Shown: positions 6,726-14,555, counted from the stretch's first letter. The stretch: DNA of 18,706 nt from JAGXFP01 sp039714535 (GCA_039714535.1 JBDLJC010000062.1:1-18706); one strand, 5' to 3'. Notes: generated by a model from the letters alone, not told the origin. Translations and numbers: made by a program.

Positions 6726-7293
6726 AGCAAGTTTCCCGAAGCAAGGCCATTCTCATCACCAGCCATCCTGGCCTTGCAGATCGTCTGTGGTAACTTGACC
6801 GTCGCCCAGACCAAATTGCCCGACCAGGGGCCTCTCTGGCCCTATCGGGATTTATGCCAAACCCCGCTTATCCCCGAAATCCCGCCTGAGTTACCCCCGC
6901 TATGATTTTTATCATCAGGCCCATTTCTTAAAATATCAATTTTTCGCGCCCCGCCTAATATCCCCTGGCACCAAACAACAACCACCTCCTGGCCCTATCA
7001 TCACCTCATACTTCCGCCTTTTTAAAGAGAAAGGTTCCGTTCGCTGTGGAGAAATTGTCCGGCGGTAGCGGTAATGGAGACGTGAAGACAAGGACAAGAT
7101 TTTTCCGGCTGTGCCGTTCGAGGTAAGCGAAGACTCCGGATGACAGGTAAAGATTTATCTCCGTTGCTCGCGATGAGCGGAGACGACAAGTAATCTTGGA
7201 CGATATTAAGCGTTGCATGCAACCATGATTTTCCGATACGATAAAATGCGTCTCTGATTTTCCGTCCCCAACAGCATCTACAATGAGGGATTC
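6726..7293. other. Intergenic region upstream of formate dehydrogenase
   Basis: About 570 bases with no supported gene. It contains an 8-bp inverted repeat (GCAAGGCC 6741-6748 with GGCCTTGC 6770-6777) just after the small lysine-rich gene. A bulged hairpin TCTCC-GTT-GCTC/GAGC-GGAGA lies at 7158-7183. A perfect 12-bp palindrome GTTGCATGCAAC lies at 7212-7223, about 70 bases before the fdhF start codon. I found no convincing sigma-54 or sigma-70 promoter for fdhF. Long open frames on the minus strand here continue antisense through fdhF and are not credible genes. Confidence 0.5.
7212..7223 (+). promoter_or_regulatory. Perfect palindrome upstream of fdhF (possible operator)
   Basis: GTTGCATGCAAC is self-complementary across 12 bases and lies 70 bases before the fdhF start codon. 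Its position suits a repressor or activator site for the formate locus. No regulator family is identified. Confidence 0.3.
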
Positions 7294-9324
7294 ATGGGCA
7301 ACACTTTGACCACCTGCGTTTACTGCGGCTGCGGCTGCGGACTCTACCTCCAGGAAAAGGGCGGTCGCATCACCGGCGCGATCCCCAGCCGCCACCATCC
7401 TGTCTCCCGAGGAAATCTCTGCGTCAAAGGCTGGCATGTCCATGAGTTCATCCACTCCAACGAACGGCTGAGCCAGCCTCTGATCAGAAAAAATGGGGTC
7501 CTGACCCCCACCTCCTGGGATGAAGCCCTGGACTTTACGGCCCGGGAACTTGGCCGAATCCGCGATCAAACCAATGCCCAGGGTATAGGAGTCCTCTCTT
7601 CGGCCAAATGCACCAACGAAGAGAATTATCTCCTCCAGAAATTCACCCGGACCGTGCTGAGAACCAATAATATCGATCACTGCGCCCGCCTTTGACACGC
7701 CCCGACGGTGACAGGTCTTGCCACCACCTTCGGCAGCGGCGCCATGACCAACTCGATCAACGAGATCGAAAACGCCCAGGTTATCCTGGTTTCCGGCTCC
7801 AATACCACCGAGGCCCATCCCCAGGTGGCCCGCCGGATGCTGGATGCGATTGACCGCGGCGCCAAACTGATCGTTATCGATCCCCGCAAGACCGTCCTGG
7901 CCGATTGTGCCCATATCCACCTGCAGATCAGGCCCGGCACCGATATCCCCCTGTTAAACGCGATGATGCGCGTTATCCTCGATGAAAACCTGGCCGACGA
8001 CCTTTTTATCGAAATGCGCACCGAAAATTTTTACCAGTTGCGGGACATGCTTTACCGGTTGGATCTTGACGAGGTCGCGGCCACCACCGGAGTCTCCCTG
8101 GAAAAAATTCGCAAGGCAGCCCAGATTTACGCCCAGGCCCAGAAAGCAGTCCTCTGCTATTGCCTGGGGATCACCCAGCACATTTGCGGCACCAGAAATG
8201 TACAGTCCCTCGCCAATCTGGCCATGCTTACCGGGAATGTCGAAAAAGAGGACACCGGGGTTGATCCGCTGCGCGGCCAGAACAATGTCCAGGGCGCATG
8301 CGATATGGGCGCCCTGCCCAATGTCTTTCCCAGCTACCAACCGGTCGCCAATGACGATTACCGGGAAAAGTTCGAGTCCGGCTGGGGAGTTGAGCTATCA
8401 GCGAAACCGGGCCTTACTCTGATGGACATGACCCACGCCGGTAAAGACGGCACCATCCGCGCCATGTTCATCATGGGTGAAAATCCGATGCTCAGCGACC
8501 CGGTTCTCGCCAAGGTAAAGGAGACCATGACCAATCTGGAGTTTCTAGCCGTAGCCGATATTTTCCTGACCGAAACCGCAGAACTGGCCGACGTGGTCTT
8601 CCCCGCCGCCTCCTTTGCCGAAAAGACAGGAACCTTCACCAACACTGAGAGACGGGTACAGATGGTCCGCCAAGCCATTCCGCCCTTGGCCGATTGCCGG
8701 ACCGACCTTGAGATCATCATCGAACTGGCCAAACGGCTCGGCTACGAGATGGATTACGAGTCACCCGCCGAGGTCATGGAAGAGATCACCATGCTCGCCC
8801 CCATTTACGGTGGCATGCACCACGACCGATTAGAATCTTCCTGGGGGTTGCAGTGGCCCTGTTGGGACCGCAGCCATCCGGGCACAAAATTTCTCCACAA
8901 GTATTATTTCACCCGGGGCAAGGGCTATTTTGTCCCGGCCGAACACCAGTCCCCCAGCGAACTGCCCGATGATAAATATCCCTTCCTGCTGATCACCGGC
9001 CGCATCTATCACCATTATCATACCGGCACCATGACCAGGAAGGTTGATACCCTTAATCGTGAATCCGGCCATGCCCTCCTGCAGCTCAACCATAGCGATG
9101 CTGAGCGGCTGCGGATCAGAAACGGTGAATTGCTTGAGGTGGTCTCCCGGCGCGGGGCGATCCGATTAAGCGCCGAGATCAGCGATCAGGTCCAGCCCGG
9201 CTCGGTCTACACCTCTTTCCATTTTGCCGAGGCCCCCATCAACCTTCTGTGCATCGACACCTGGGACCCCCAGGCTAATTGTCCCGAATTCAAGGTCTGC
9301 GCGGTCCAGATCAAAAAAATCTGA
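7294..9324 (+). CDS. fdhF: Selenocysteine-containing formate dehydrogenase catalytic subunit
   Basis: This is a 676-residue molybdenum/tungsten bis-MGD enzyme that oxidises formate to CO2, or runs in reverse. The N-terminal [4Fe-4S] motif uses C8, C11, C15 and C43, followed by the conserved lysine (LCVKG). The frame is interrupted only by TGA at 7693-7695, read as selenocysteine 134 in DHCARL-U-HAPTVTGL. This matches the E. coli FdhF active site, including the adjacent histidine, and the matching SECIS hairpin follows. Downstream segments such as FGSGAMTNSINEIENA, GANTxTEAHP-like and PVLAKVKETM are family-typical, and the C-terminal molybdopterin-binding domain is complete. GAGGGA precedes the ATG. 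There is no signal peptide and no N-terminal ferredoxin extension, so the protein should be cytoplasmic and depend on partner subunits, probably those encoded from 9745 on. Conventional stop-codon parsing would split it in two. Confidence 0.95.
7693..7725 (+). promoter_or_regulatory. Bacterial SECIS element (selenocysteine insertion) in fdhF
   Basis: Eleven bases after the UGA, GGTG (7707-7710) pairs with CACC (7722-7725). An A/C mismatch and a CA/TG pair follow, closing the five-base loop GGTCT (7714-7718). The E. coli fdhF SECIS has the same spacing from UGA and the same GGUCU loop, which SelB recognises. selA, selB and selC are not in this window. Confidence 0.88.
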
Positions 9325-9744
9325 GAAGGCAACCGTTTCGATGCATGTGGGAAACTAACAAAAACCTAGGAATGTAACTGTTCAACAGCGCCGCTTCATC
9401 GCTGCTGCTCCAGATGTGTGCAGGAAGCGTAGACTCTGAGTGGGGTGCTGCTCATAAGTAACAGATAAGATCTTATGGCTGTAAAACAACGTAAATAAGG
9501 ACAGTAATACGTTATATTCCACTTAGTTAACGTCGAACATCTAACGTCCAACGCTGAACATCGAATTGAGGAGGTCGCTTCGCTTCTTCTAATTGATAAA
9601 TTTACCACATTCAAAATTCGATGTTTAATGTTCGATGTTCATCTTTTTACATTATTTTTAAAATAGAGGTCGGAACCCGCGTTGGTACCCGCGTATAATA
9701 GTTACCAGCAAAGCTGCTAAATCCAGCCCCAGAGTTTATTAAAG
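9325..9744. other. 420-base non-coding gap inside the formate locus
   Basis: This gap separates fdhF from three closely packed partner genes. It is less GC-rich than its surroundings and holds a degenerate inverted repeat (9535-9640), a 12-bp palindrome ATAAGATCTTAT (9465-9476), and a TATAAT (9694-9699) 45 bases before the next start codon without a recognisable -35. The only open frames are short repeat-derived ones. It looks like a repeat element inserted in an ancestral operon, possibly giving the downstream genes their own promoter. Confidence 0.5.
9535..9640. repeat. Degenerate inverted repeat built from GAACATCGAA-type units
   Basis: The left arm (9535-9567) ends in AACATCGAATT, which is exactly complementary to AATTCGATGTT at the start of the right arm (9615-9625). 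The outer parts, GAACATCTAACG and GAACATCGAACA in complement, also match imperfectly. Each arm is itself made of short near-repeats of a roughly 10-base 'GAACATCGAA' unit. A 47-base centre with GAGGAGGTCGCTTCGC separates the arms. From memory, similar degenerate units recur between genes in deltaproteobacterial genomes; copy number in this genome cannot be seen here. Confidence 0.55.
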
Positions 9745-10788
9745 ATGACAGACAAACTGATCCTAAAGAAAGACCACCTCACCGCTTTTCTCCGGAAGTT
9801 GCGCAAGGACTACCTGTTGGTGGCCCCACTGCAGAACCACCATGGCGACACCCTGTTCGACCAGCTTGATGATGTTGACAGTAGTGCACTCGACCTTTGT
9901 AACCAGCCGCAGAACTCCATTAAAGAATTCATGTTCCCCCAACAGGAAACCCTGTTCAAATACCAGATCACCGAGACCAACGGCTACGAATTCACCCCGA
10001 CCACGGAGACCACAGCCCCGACCATCTATTTCGGGGTGCGCTCCTGCGATGTCTCCGCCCTCCTCTATATGGACGTCACCTTCCTGCAGACCGCCACCGA
10101 TCCACATTATCTGGCCCGCCGCCAGCAATCGGTGTTGATTGGCCTTAACTGTAATAAGCCCTATGCCAATTGTTTCTGCAACGCCACCAAGAGCGGCCCC
10201 TTTCTCGAATACGGCACCGATCTCCAGCTAACCGATCTGGGCGACCGTTTCCTGGTCGAGGTCGGTCGCGCCAAGGGCGAGGAGATCGTCAGGAAATGGC
10301 CCCATTTTTTCAACCCGGCCGAGGATGAGGATAAAAAACTTCAGTATCAGGTCTTTCTTGAGACCAGAGGTGGCTTCAGCCAGCTGGTTCATGTCAACCA
10401 GGCCATCAAACGCCTCAACGAAAACGAAGTTCCCGACTCGGTCTGGGCCACCCTCTCCCAGCGTTGCCAGGATTGCGGAGGCTGCACCTATATCTGCCCG
10501 ACCTGTACCTGTTTCACCATTACCGACCAGCCCCTGTCGACGACAGAAGGCCTGCGCGTCCGCTCCTGGGACGGTTGCACCTTCTCCGGTTTTACCCGGA
10601 TGGCCGGTGGCCACAACCCGGTAAAGCGTGGTACCGGGGCCATTCGCCAGCGCTTTATGCATAAACTCCACTATGATGTTAAAAGCCATGGCCGACCCAG
10701 TTGCGTCGGTTGCGGTCGTTGCGTTAATATCTGTTTCGGCGGTACCGATATTATCCGTTTTATCGAGATGGCTGGTCAGGAAGTTTGA
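9745..10788 (+). CDS. 4Fe-4S electron-transfer protein (sulfhydrogenase beta / AsrA-like)
   Basis: This 347-residue protein has a family-specific N-terminal domain with the YFGVRSCDVSALLYMD motif, an internal cysteine group (CNKPYANCFC), and two C-terminal ferredoxin clusters. The first cluster is C241-x2-C244-x2-C247-x3-C251 (CQDCGGCTYIC) and the second C320-x2-C323-x2-C326-x3-C330 (CVGCGRCVNIC). This arrangement is that of hydrogenase/sulfhydrogenase subunit beta and anaerobic sulfite reductase subunit A. These proteins shuttle electrons between a catalytic subunit and an FAD/NAD(P) subunit, which is encoded next. No sulfite reductase or NiFe hydrogenase gene is present, so the likely catalytic partner is the formate dehydrogenase upstream. 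The ribosome binding site is weak (TTAAAG). The next start follows the stop by 26 bases. Confidence 0.82.
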   Translation: MTDKLILKKDHLTAFLRKLRKDYLLVAPLQNHHGDTLFDQLDDVDSSALDLCNQPQNSIKEFMFPQQETLFKYQITETNGYEFTPTTETTAPTIYFGVRSCDVSALLYMDVTFLQTATDPHYLARRQQSVLIGLNCNKPYANCFCNATKSGPFLEYGTDLQLTDLGDRFLVEVGRAKGEEIVRKWPHFFNPAEDEDKKLQYQVFLETRGGFSQLVHVNQAIKRLNENEVPDSVWATLSQRCQDCGGCTYICPTCTCFTITDQPLSTTEGLRVRSWDGCTFSGFTRMAGGHNPVKRGTGAIRQRFMHKLHYDVKSHGRPSCVGCGRCVNICFGGTDIIRFIEMAGQEV

Positions 10789-10814
10789 AGCACGGAACCA
10801 GAAGGGAAGAGAGA

Positions 10815-11666
10815 ATGCAAGCAGAGCGGAAAAACCTGTACCTCCCCTACACGGCGGAGATTTCAGAAATAATCGAGGAGAATTCCCAGATCAAAACCTT
10901 TGTTCTGGCCTTTGTTGATCAGGAATTACAACAGGAATTTTCTTATGAACCGGGCCAATTCATGATGCTCTCGGTTCCCCATTGTGGGGAGGCGCCTATT
11001 TCAATTTCATCAAGCCCGGCCCAACCCGACTCTCTCCACCTCAGCATCCGCGCCGCCGGCAAGCTTACCGGTGCCATGCATGAGCTGACTCCGGGCGACA
11101 CCGTAGGTTTGCGGGGGCCATATGGCCGCCCATTCCCGATGGCTGACCTGGTCGGCCATGATCTGATGTTTGTGGCCGGCGGCATTGGTCTCGCGCCATT
11201 GCGCTCGGTAATTAGCACCTGTCTAGCCGAAGCCCGTTTTGCCAACAACCGGCTCACCATCCTCTACGGTAGCCGCACCCCCTCGGATATTGCCTTTCAG
11301 GCCGACCTCGACTCCTGGCAGAACAATCCCCAGGTTGACTGCCACCTGACGGTGGATCTTGCCGAACCAGGCTGGGACGACGAGGTTGGCGTGGTCACCA
11401 GCCTCCTGGATCGGGTCACACTGGATCCGGCCCGCAGCAAGGCCCTGATCTGTGGGCCAGGCTTGATGATAAAGGCAGTTATTGGTGAACTCAAAAGCCG
11501 GAACTACCACAATAAGAATATCATCACCACCCTGGAGCGCCATATGAAATGCGGCGTCGGCCTTTGCCGCCATTGCCACATGGACCAAACCCTGGTCTGT
11601 AAAGACGGCCCGGTCTTCACCTGGGCAGAATTACTTAAACTTAAAGGCACAGAGTTCGACCCATGA
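10815..11666 (+). CDS. FAD/NAD(P)-binding 2Fe-2S oxidoreductase (sulfhydrogenase gamma / AsrB-like)
   Basis: This 283-residue protein is of the ferredoxin-NADP reductase superfamily. The FAD domain includes PGQFMMLSVP and APISISSSP. The NAD(P) domain has MFVAGGIGLAPLRSVI, ILYGSRTPSDIAF and ALICGPGLMI. The C-terminus carries a 2Fe-2S site with C246, C251, C254 and C262 (CGVGLCRHC...C) followed by KDGPVFTWAEL, as in hydrogenase gamma subunits and PyrK. It would exchange electrons between NAD(P)H and the preceding 4Fe-4S protein. The ATG at 10815 follows AGGGAAGAG; an in-frame TTG at 10785 overlaps the previous gene and is less likely. Its stop overlaps the next start as ATGA, indicating coupled translation with the ASKHA protein. 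Confidence 0.87.
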   Translation: MQAERKNLYLPYTAEISEIIEENSQIKTFVLAFVDQELQQEFSYEPGQFMMLSVPHCGEAPISISSSPAQPDSLHLSIRAAGKLTGAMHELTPGDTVGLRGPYGRPFPMADLVGHDLMFVAGGIGLAPLRSVISTCLAEARFANNRLTILYGSRTPSDIAFQADLDSWQNNPQVDCHLTVDLAEPGWDDEVGVVTSLLDRVTLDPARSKALICGPGLMIKAVIGELKSRNYHNKNIITTLERHMKCGVGLCRHCHMDQTLVCKDGPVFTWAELLKLKGTEFDP

Positions 11667-13621
11667 GCAAGCCCGAACCACAGACCAACCGCATCACCTT
11701 CCTGCCGGCCGGCCTGACCGTGGAAGCTGCGACCGGCGAGATCTTACTAAAGGCGGCCCGCAATTGCGGCATTCATATCAATGCCTCCTGCGGGGGCAGC
11801 GGCGTCTGCGGCAAATGTCGAATCCTTCTCCAGGAGGGCACTCTGGCGGGCGGAGTCAGCGAAAAGCTGAGCGATAGCGACCTTGAGCAAGGTGTCCGGC
11901 AGGCGTGCACGGCAACAATCAAGAGCGACTGCGTCATCATGATCCCGGAGGAATCCTCCCGGATCCGCGGCGGCTTGGCCACCGCCGTCCCGGAGCGACA
12001 CCGAACCCAACTCCATAAATACAATATTGATGAACTCCGCGAGGCCGGCATCTTCCAACCGCCGGTCGAGAAACTGTTCCTGGAGCTGCCGAAACCATCT
12101 GCCGTTGACAACATGGCCGACGCCAAACGGGTGATCCAGGCCCTCAACAACCAGTATGACGAGAAGGCAATGGTCATCAGCCTGTCGGTTCTGCGCAAAT
12201 TGCGCCGGGTCTTGCGGGAGGACGATTTCCGGGTCACCGTCACCCTGGCCCGGCCGGTTAAGACCGGGAACGGCAAAAATTTCCTGGTCAATATCCAGGC
12301 CGGCAACTGGACCCACCGCAGCTTCGGCCTGGTCTTCGATATCGGCACCACCACCATCTACGGCCAGCTTATCGACCTTAACGACGGCAAAATCATCGCC
12401 GGGGCCGGCGATTACAACGGCCAGATCAGCTTCGGGGAGGACGTGATCAACCGGATCATCTTTGCGGAAACCCCCGAAGGACTGGTCAAGATGGCGGAAC
12501 TGGCAGGGCAAACCATCAACACCATCATCCTGAAATTACTTGATAAATCTACGGTCGATCGCGATGAGATCACCTCGATCACCATCGCGGGCAACACCAC
12601 CATGACCCACCTGGCCCTCGGCCTGGAGCCCCACTCAATCCGCCGCGCCCCCTATGTGCCGGTCAGTACTTTTTTCCCGCCGATGCGGGCCAGCGATATC
12701 GGCCTCGGTCTGCCCCAGCACTGTGTCGCCCTGCTGTTCCCGGCCGTCTCAAGTTACGTCGGCGGCGATATCGTAGCCGGGGTGATGGGCTCCGGCCTAT
12801 ACCGAACCGAGGCCCTGACCCTCTACGTCGATATCGGCACCAATGCCGAAATAGTCATCGGCAACCGGGAGTGGCTGGTCTGCGCCGCCTGCTCAGCCGG
12901 GCCAGCCTTCGAGGGTGGCGGCATCACCCATGGCATGCGGGCCGCCGAAGGGGCGATCAAGGACTTCGGACTTAATCCTGACAGCCTTGAACCAATGAAT
13001 CTGACCATCGGTAACAAACCGGCGGTCGGCATCTGCGGTTCCGGCCTGCTGGTGATCATCGCCACCCTGCTGGAAAACGGGATCATCGACCGCAGCGGCA
13101 AATTCAGCCGCCACCTCGACTCGCCCCGGATCAGGAAAGGACGCAGCGGTTATGAATATGTCCTGGCCTGGGAGGATGAAAACACCACCGACCATGACAT
13201 CGCCCTTAACGAGGTTGACATCGACAACTTCATCCGGGCCAAAGCGGCGATTTACGCCGGGATCAAGACCCTGGTCGAAGAGGTCGGCCTGCAGATCGGT
13301 GATCTCGAACAGATCATCCTGGCCGGAGCCTTTGGCAGCTTCATCGATCTTGACGCGGCGATGACTGTCGGGCTGCTACCGGAGATAGATCCAGCAAAAG
13401 TAAAATACGTGGGGAACGGCTCCCTGTTGGGCGGGAGAATGAGCGAACTGAGCAATCATATCCGCCAAGACGTGGTCGAAGTGGTGGGCAAGATGACCAG
13501 CTTTGAGCTGTCAGAGGTCAACAGCTTCAAAGATCAGTATGTCGCAGCCCTCTTTCTGCCCCATACCGATCTGGGGCTGTTTCCAGCCACGGCAGCGCGG
13601 CTGGGAGAACCTTCCAAGTAA
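11663..13621 (+). CDS. RACo-like 2Fe-2S / ASKHA-domain protein (DUF4445 type)
   Basis: This 652-residue protein has an N-terminal plant-type 2Fe-2S ferredoxin (C43, C49, C52, C82; motif CGGSGVCGKC), a middle linker, and a large C-terminal actin/Hsp70-like ATPase module. The phosphate-binding loop is VFDIGTTTIYGQL (D226), with a second YVDIGTNAEIVIG and the SAGPAFEGGGITHGMRA segment. The family includes RACo and RamA-like activators, which use ATP to drive low-potential reduction of inactive Co(II) corrinoid proteins. No corrinoid protein or methyltransferase is encoded in this window; it is translationally coupled (ATGA) to an FAD/2Fe-2S reductase behind a formate dehydrogenase. It may accept electrons from that module, but the target could lie elsewhere in the genome. 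The length is usual for the family. Confidence 0.85.
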   Translation: MSKPEPQTNRITFLPAGLTVEAATGEILLKAARNCGIHINASCGGSGVCGKCRILLQEGTLAGGVSEKLSDSDLEQGVRQACTATIKSDCVIMIPEESSRIRGGLATAVPERHRTQLHKYNIDELREAGIFQPPVEKLFLELPKPSAVDNMADAKRVIQALNNQYDEKAMVISLSVLRKLRRVLREDDFRVTVTLARPVKTGNGKNFLVNIQAGNWTHRSFGLVFDIGTTTIYGQLIDLNDGKIIAGAGDYNGQISFGEDVINRIIFAETPEGLVKMAELAGQTINTIILKLLDKSTVDRDEITSITIAGNTTMTHLALGLEPHSIRRAPYVPVSTFFPPMRASDIGLGLPQHCVALLFPAVSSYVGGDIVAGVMGSGLYRTEALTLYVDIGTNAEIVIGNREWLVCAACSAGPAFEGGGITHGMRAAEGAIKDFGLNPDSLEPMNLTIGNKPAVGICGSGLLVIIATLLENGIIDRSGKFSRHLDSPRIRKGRSGYEYVLAWEDENTTDHDIALNEVDIDNFIRAKAAIYAGIKTLVEEVGLQIGDLEQIILAGAFGSFIDLDAAMTVGLLPEIDPAKVKYVGNGSLLGGRMSELSNHIRQDVVEVVGKMTSFELSEVNSFKDQYVAALFLPHTDLGLFPATAARLGEPSK

Positions 13622-13758
13622 AGACAGGGATCATACCTGTGCATTGGCTGCACGTCTTTAAGCCCTGCGCCATGCATGACCATTTGGCTGGCAAACCCTA
13701 AGGGGTCCCCCTCCATAATCCAGCCATTTTGTTGGTTTTTAAAATCACCTTTATATTG

Positions 13759-13782
13759 GACCTACAACCTAGGATGTAGGTC
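13759..13782. repeat. 24-base near-perfect palindrome
   Basis: GACCTACA and TGTAGGTC flank A-CCTAGG-A. The central CCTAGG is itself palindromic, so only one A/A pair in 24 bases is unmatched. It could be a regulator binding site or a cruciform; no gene starts within 750 bases on the plus strand. Confidence 0.55.
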
Positions 13783-13965
13783 ATCCGCTACTTTTTGTAG
13801 TAAAAAAATCAACACTTTGGCTGATTGTATCACATCAATTTTTTTTTCTAAAATTACTGAAAGATGAGAGATGCCGTGATGAAATATTTTAAGAGGGCCT
13901 TAGTCGCAAATGAAATTATAATTAAGAAATGAGCAATTGGTTTTTAATCTTGTCGGGATCTATTT

Positions 13966-13993
13966 AAATTAGCAACCCCCCTAATGCTAATTT
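13966..13993 (+). terminator. Hairpin followed by a T-rich tract
   Basis: AAATTAGCA (13966-13974) pairs perfectly with TGCTAATTT (13985-13993) around ACCCCCCTAA, and ATTTTCTTT follows. The stem is AT-rich, so it is at best a weak intrinsic terminator, perhaps of the ASKHA operon 345 bases upstream. Confidence 0.35.
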
Positions 13994-14021
13994 ATTTTCT
14001 TTCCTCCAGATCCTGACGTGG

Positions 14022-14053
14022 CCACCCTTGGTTTTAATAGAGACCAGGGGTGG
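14022..14053 (+). terminator. GC-rich hairpin followed by TTTT
   Basis: CCACCCTTGGT (14022-14032) pairs with ACCAGGGGTGG (14043-14053), 11 pairs including one G-U. TTTTCTAT follows, giving a terminator-like shape. It overlaps an unrecognised open frame, so it may instead be structure within a decayed element. Confidence 0.4.
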
Positions 14054-14147
14054 TTTTCTATACAGACAAACAACCTCTTCAATAAGGATGAATTCATGAT
14101 GTGTGGCGGTTATCATAATAAGACGGAGACCAAACCAAAAGGAAAGC

Positions 14148-14174
14148 CCAACATCCTCCCCCACAGGATGCTGG
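14148..14174 (+). repeat. Hairpin near the end of an unrecognised open frame
   Basis: CCAACATCCT (14148-14157) pairs with AGGATGCTGG (14165-14174) with one mismatch or wobble, around the loop CCCCCAC. Flanking AAAG and CTTT extend it, and TTTT follows at 14177-14180. Its role is unknown. Confidence 0.4.
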
Positions 14175-14340
14175 ACTTTTAGAAGCACAGACTATGTCTG
14201 TCTAATATAGATTATCGTATTTATTGAGCAGAAATGGCAAGTAAGGTATTCCCTTATTTTGCTACATTGTGGCATTTCTGTTTGGTTCAAAATTCACCTT
14301 CAAGTATGACTAATACTTTAGGCAGACAGCTGTTGCCAGC

Positions 14341-14369
14341 TTGACACCGTTAAACATATCAGTAAACAT
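14341..14369 (+). promoter_or_regulatory. Candidate promoter upstream of the solute-binding/HAMP pair
   Basis: A perfect TTGACA (14341-14346) is followed after 17 bases by AAACAT (14364-14369), which keeps the key A and final T of a -10 element. It would give a leader of roughly 180 bases. The weak -10 makes this tentative. Confidence 0.3.
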
Positions 14370-14555
14370 CTTAAGTTTTGGCCGTTTCAAGATGTGATGT
14401 ATGGCGGATATCTCAACTTCATCTTTCCCTTCACTATCCTGTATCTGGTGTGGTAGGTTATTAGGGAAATTGCTCAAAATAGGTGTCTATAAAGGCAGGG
14501 GAAGTCCAGTACTTTAAAGAGATGCAAACTATTAAGCAAGGTTTGGGTATCCGAG

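Larger units (their letters stand above)
13622..14555. other. Long gene-poor, hairpin-rich region
   Basis: About 930 AT-rich bases without a gene I can name. It begins with a folded segment just after the ASKHA stop (TAAAGAC 13619-13625 with GTCTTTA 13654-13660, enclosing GTGCA/TGCAC). A 24-base near-palindrome (13759-13782), three hairpins (13966-13993, 14022-14053, 14148-14174) and a candidate promoter (14341-14369) follow. An open frame at 14018-14182 (GTG start, ending HRMLDF) and another at 14321-14454 (ending TILYLVW) look protein-like but match nothing I recognise. They may be fragments of decayed genes. Confidence 0.45.

Noticed and set aside
7080..7150. Possible molybdenum-cofactor riboswitch before fdhF
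   Set aside because: The GC-rich segments do not line up with the Moco motif that I can recall; an Infernal search would be needed, so no claim is made.
7693..7695. TGA as a nonsense mutation making fdhF a pseudogene
   Set aside because: Its position is exactly the selenocysteine site, and the SECIS hairpin follows at the right distance; the rest of the frame is intact.
7006..7920. A 304-codon open frame on the minus strand
   Set aside because: It is antisense to fdhF and its upstream region, has low-complexity shadow-like composition (Gly/Ala/Asp-rich) and no family motif. The plus-strand frame is unambiguous.
9396..9614. A 72-codon minus-strand open frame over the repeat
   Set aside because: Its sequence is the translation of the degenerate repeat (SALDVRCSTL type), which is typical of spurious repeat-derived calls.
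11747..12511. A 254-codon minus-strand open frame
   Set aside because: It is the shadow of the ASKHA gene in GC-rich codons, with no start context or motif.
13676..13867. A 63-codon plus-strand open frame
   Set aside because: It spans the 24-base palindrome and a homopolymer T run, has no ribosome binding site and no recognisable motif.
14321..14454. A hydrophobic open frame ending in TILYLVW
   Set aside because: It has no start codon context and no recognised family, and a candidate promoter overlaps it; it is at most a gene fragment.
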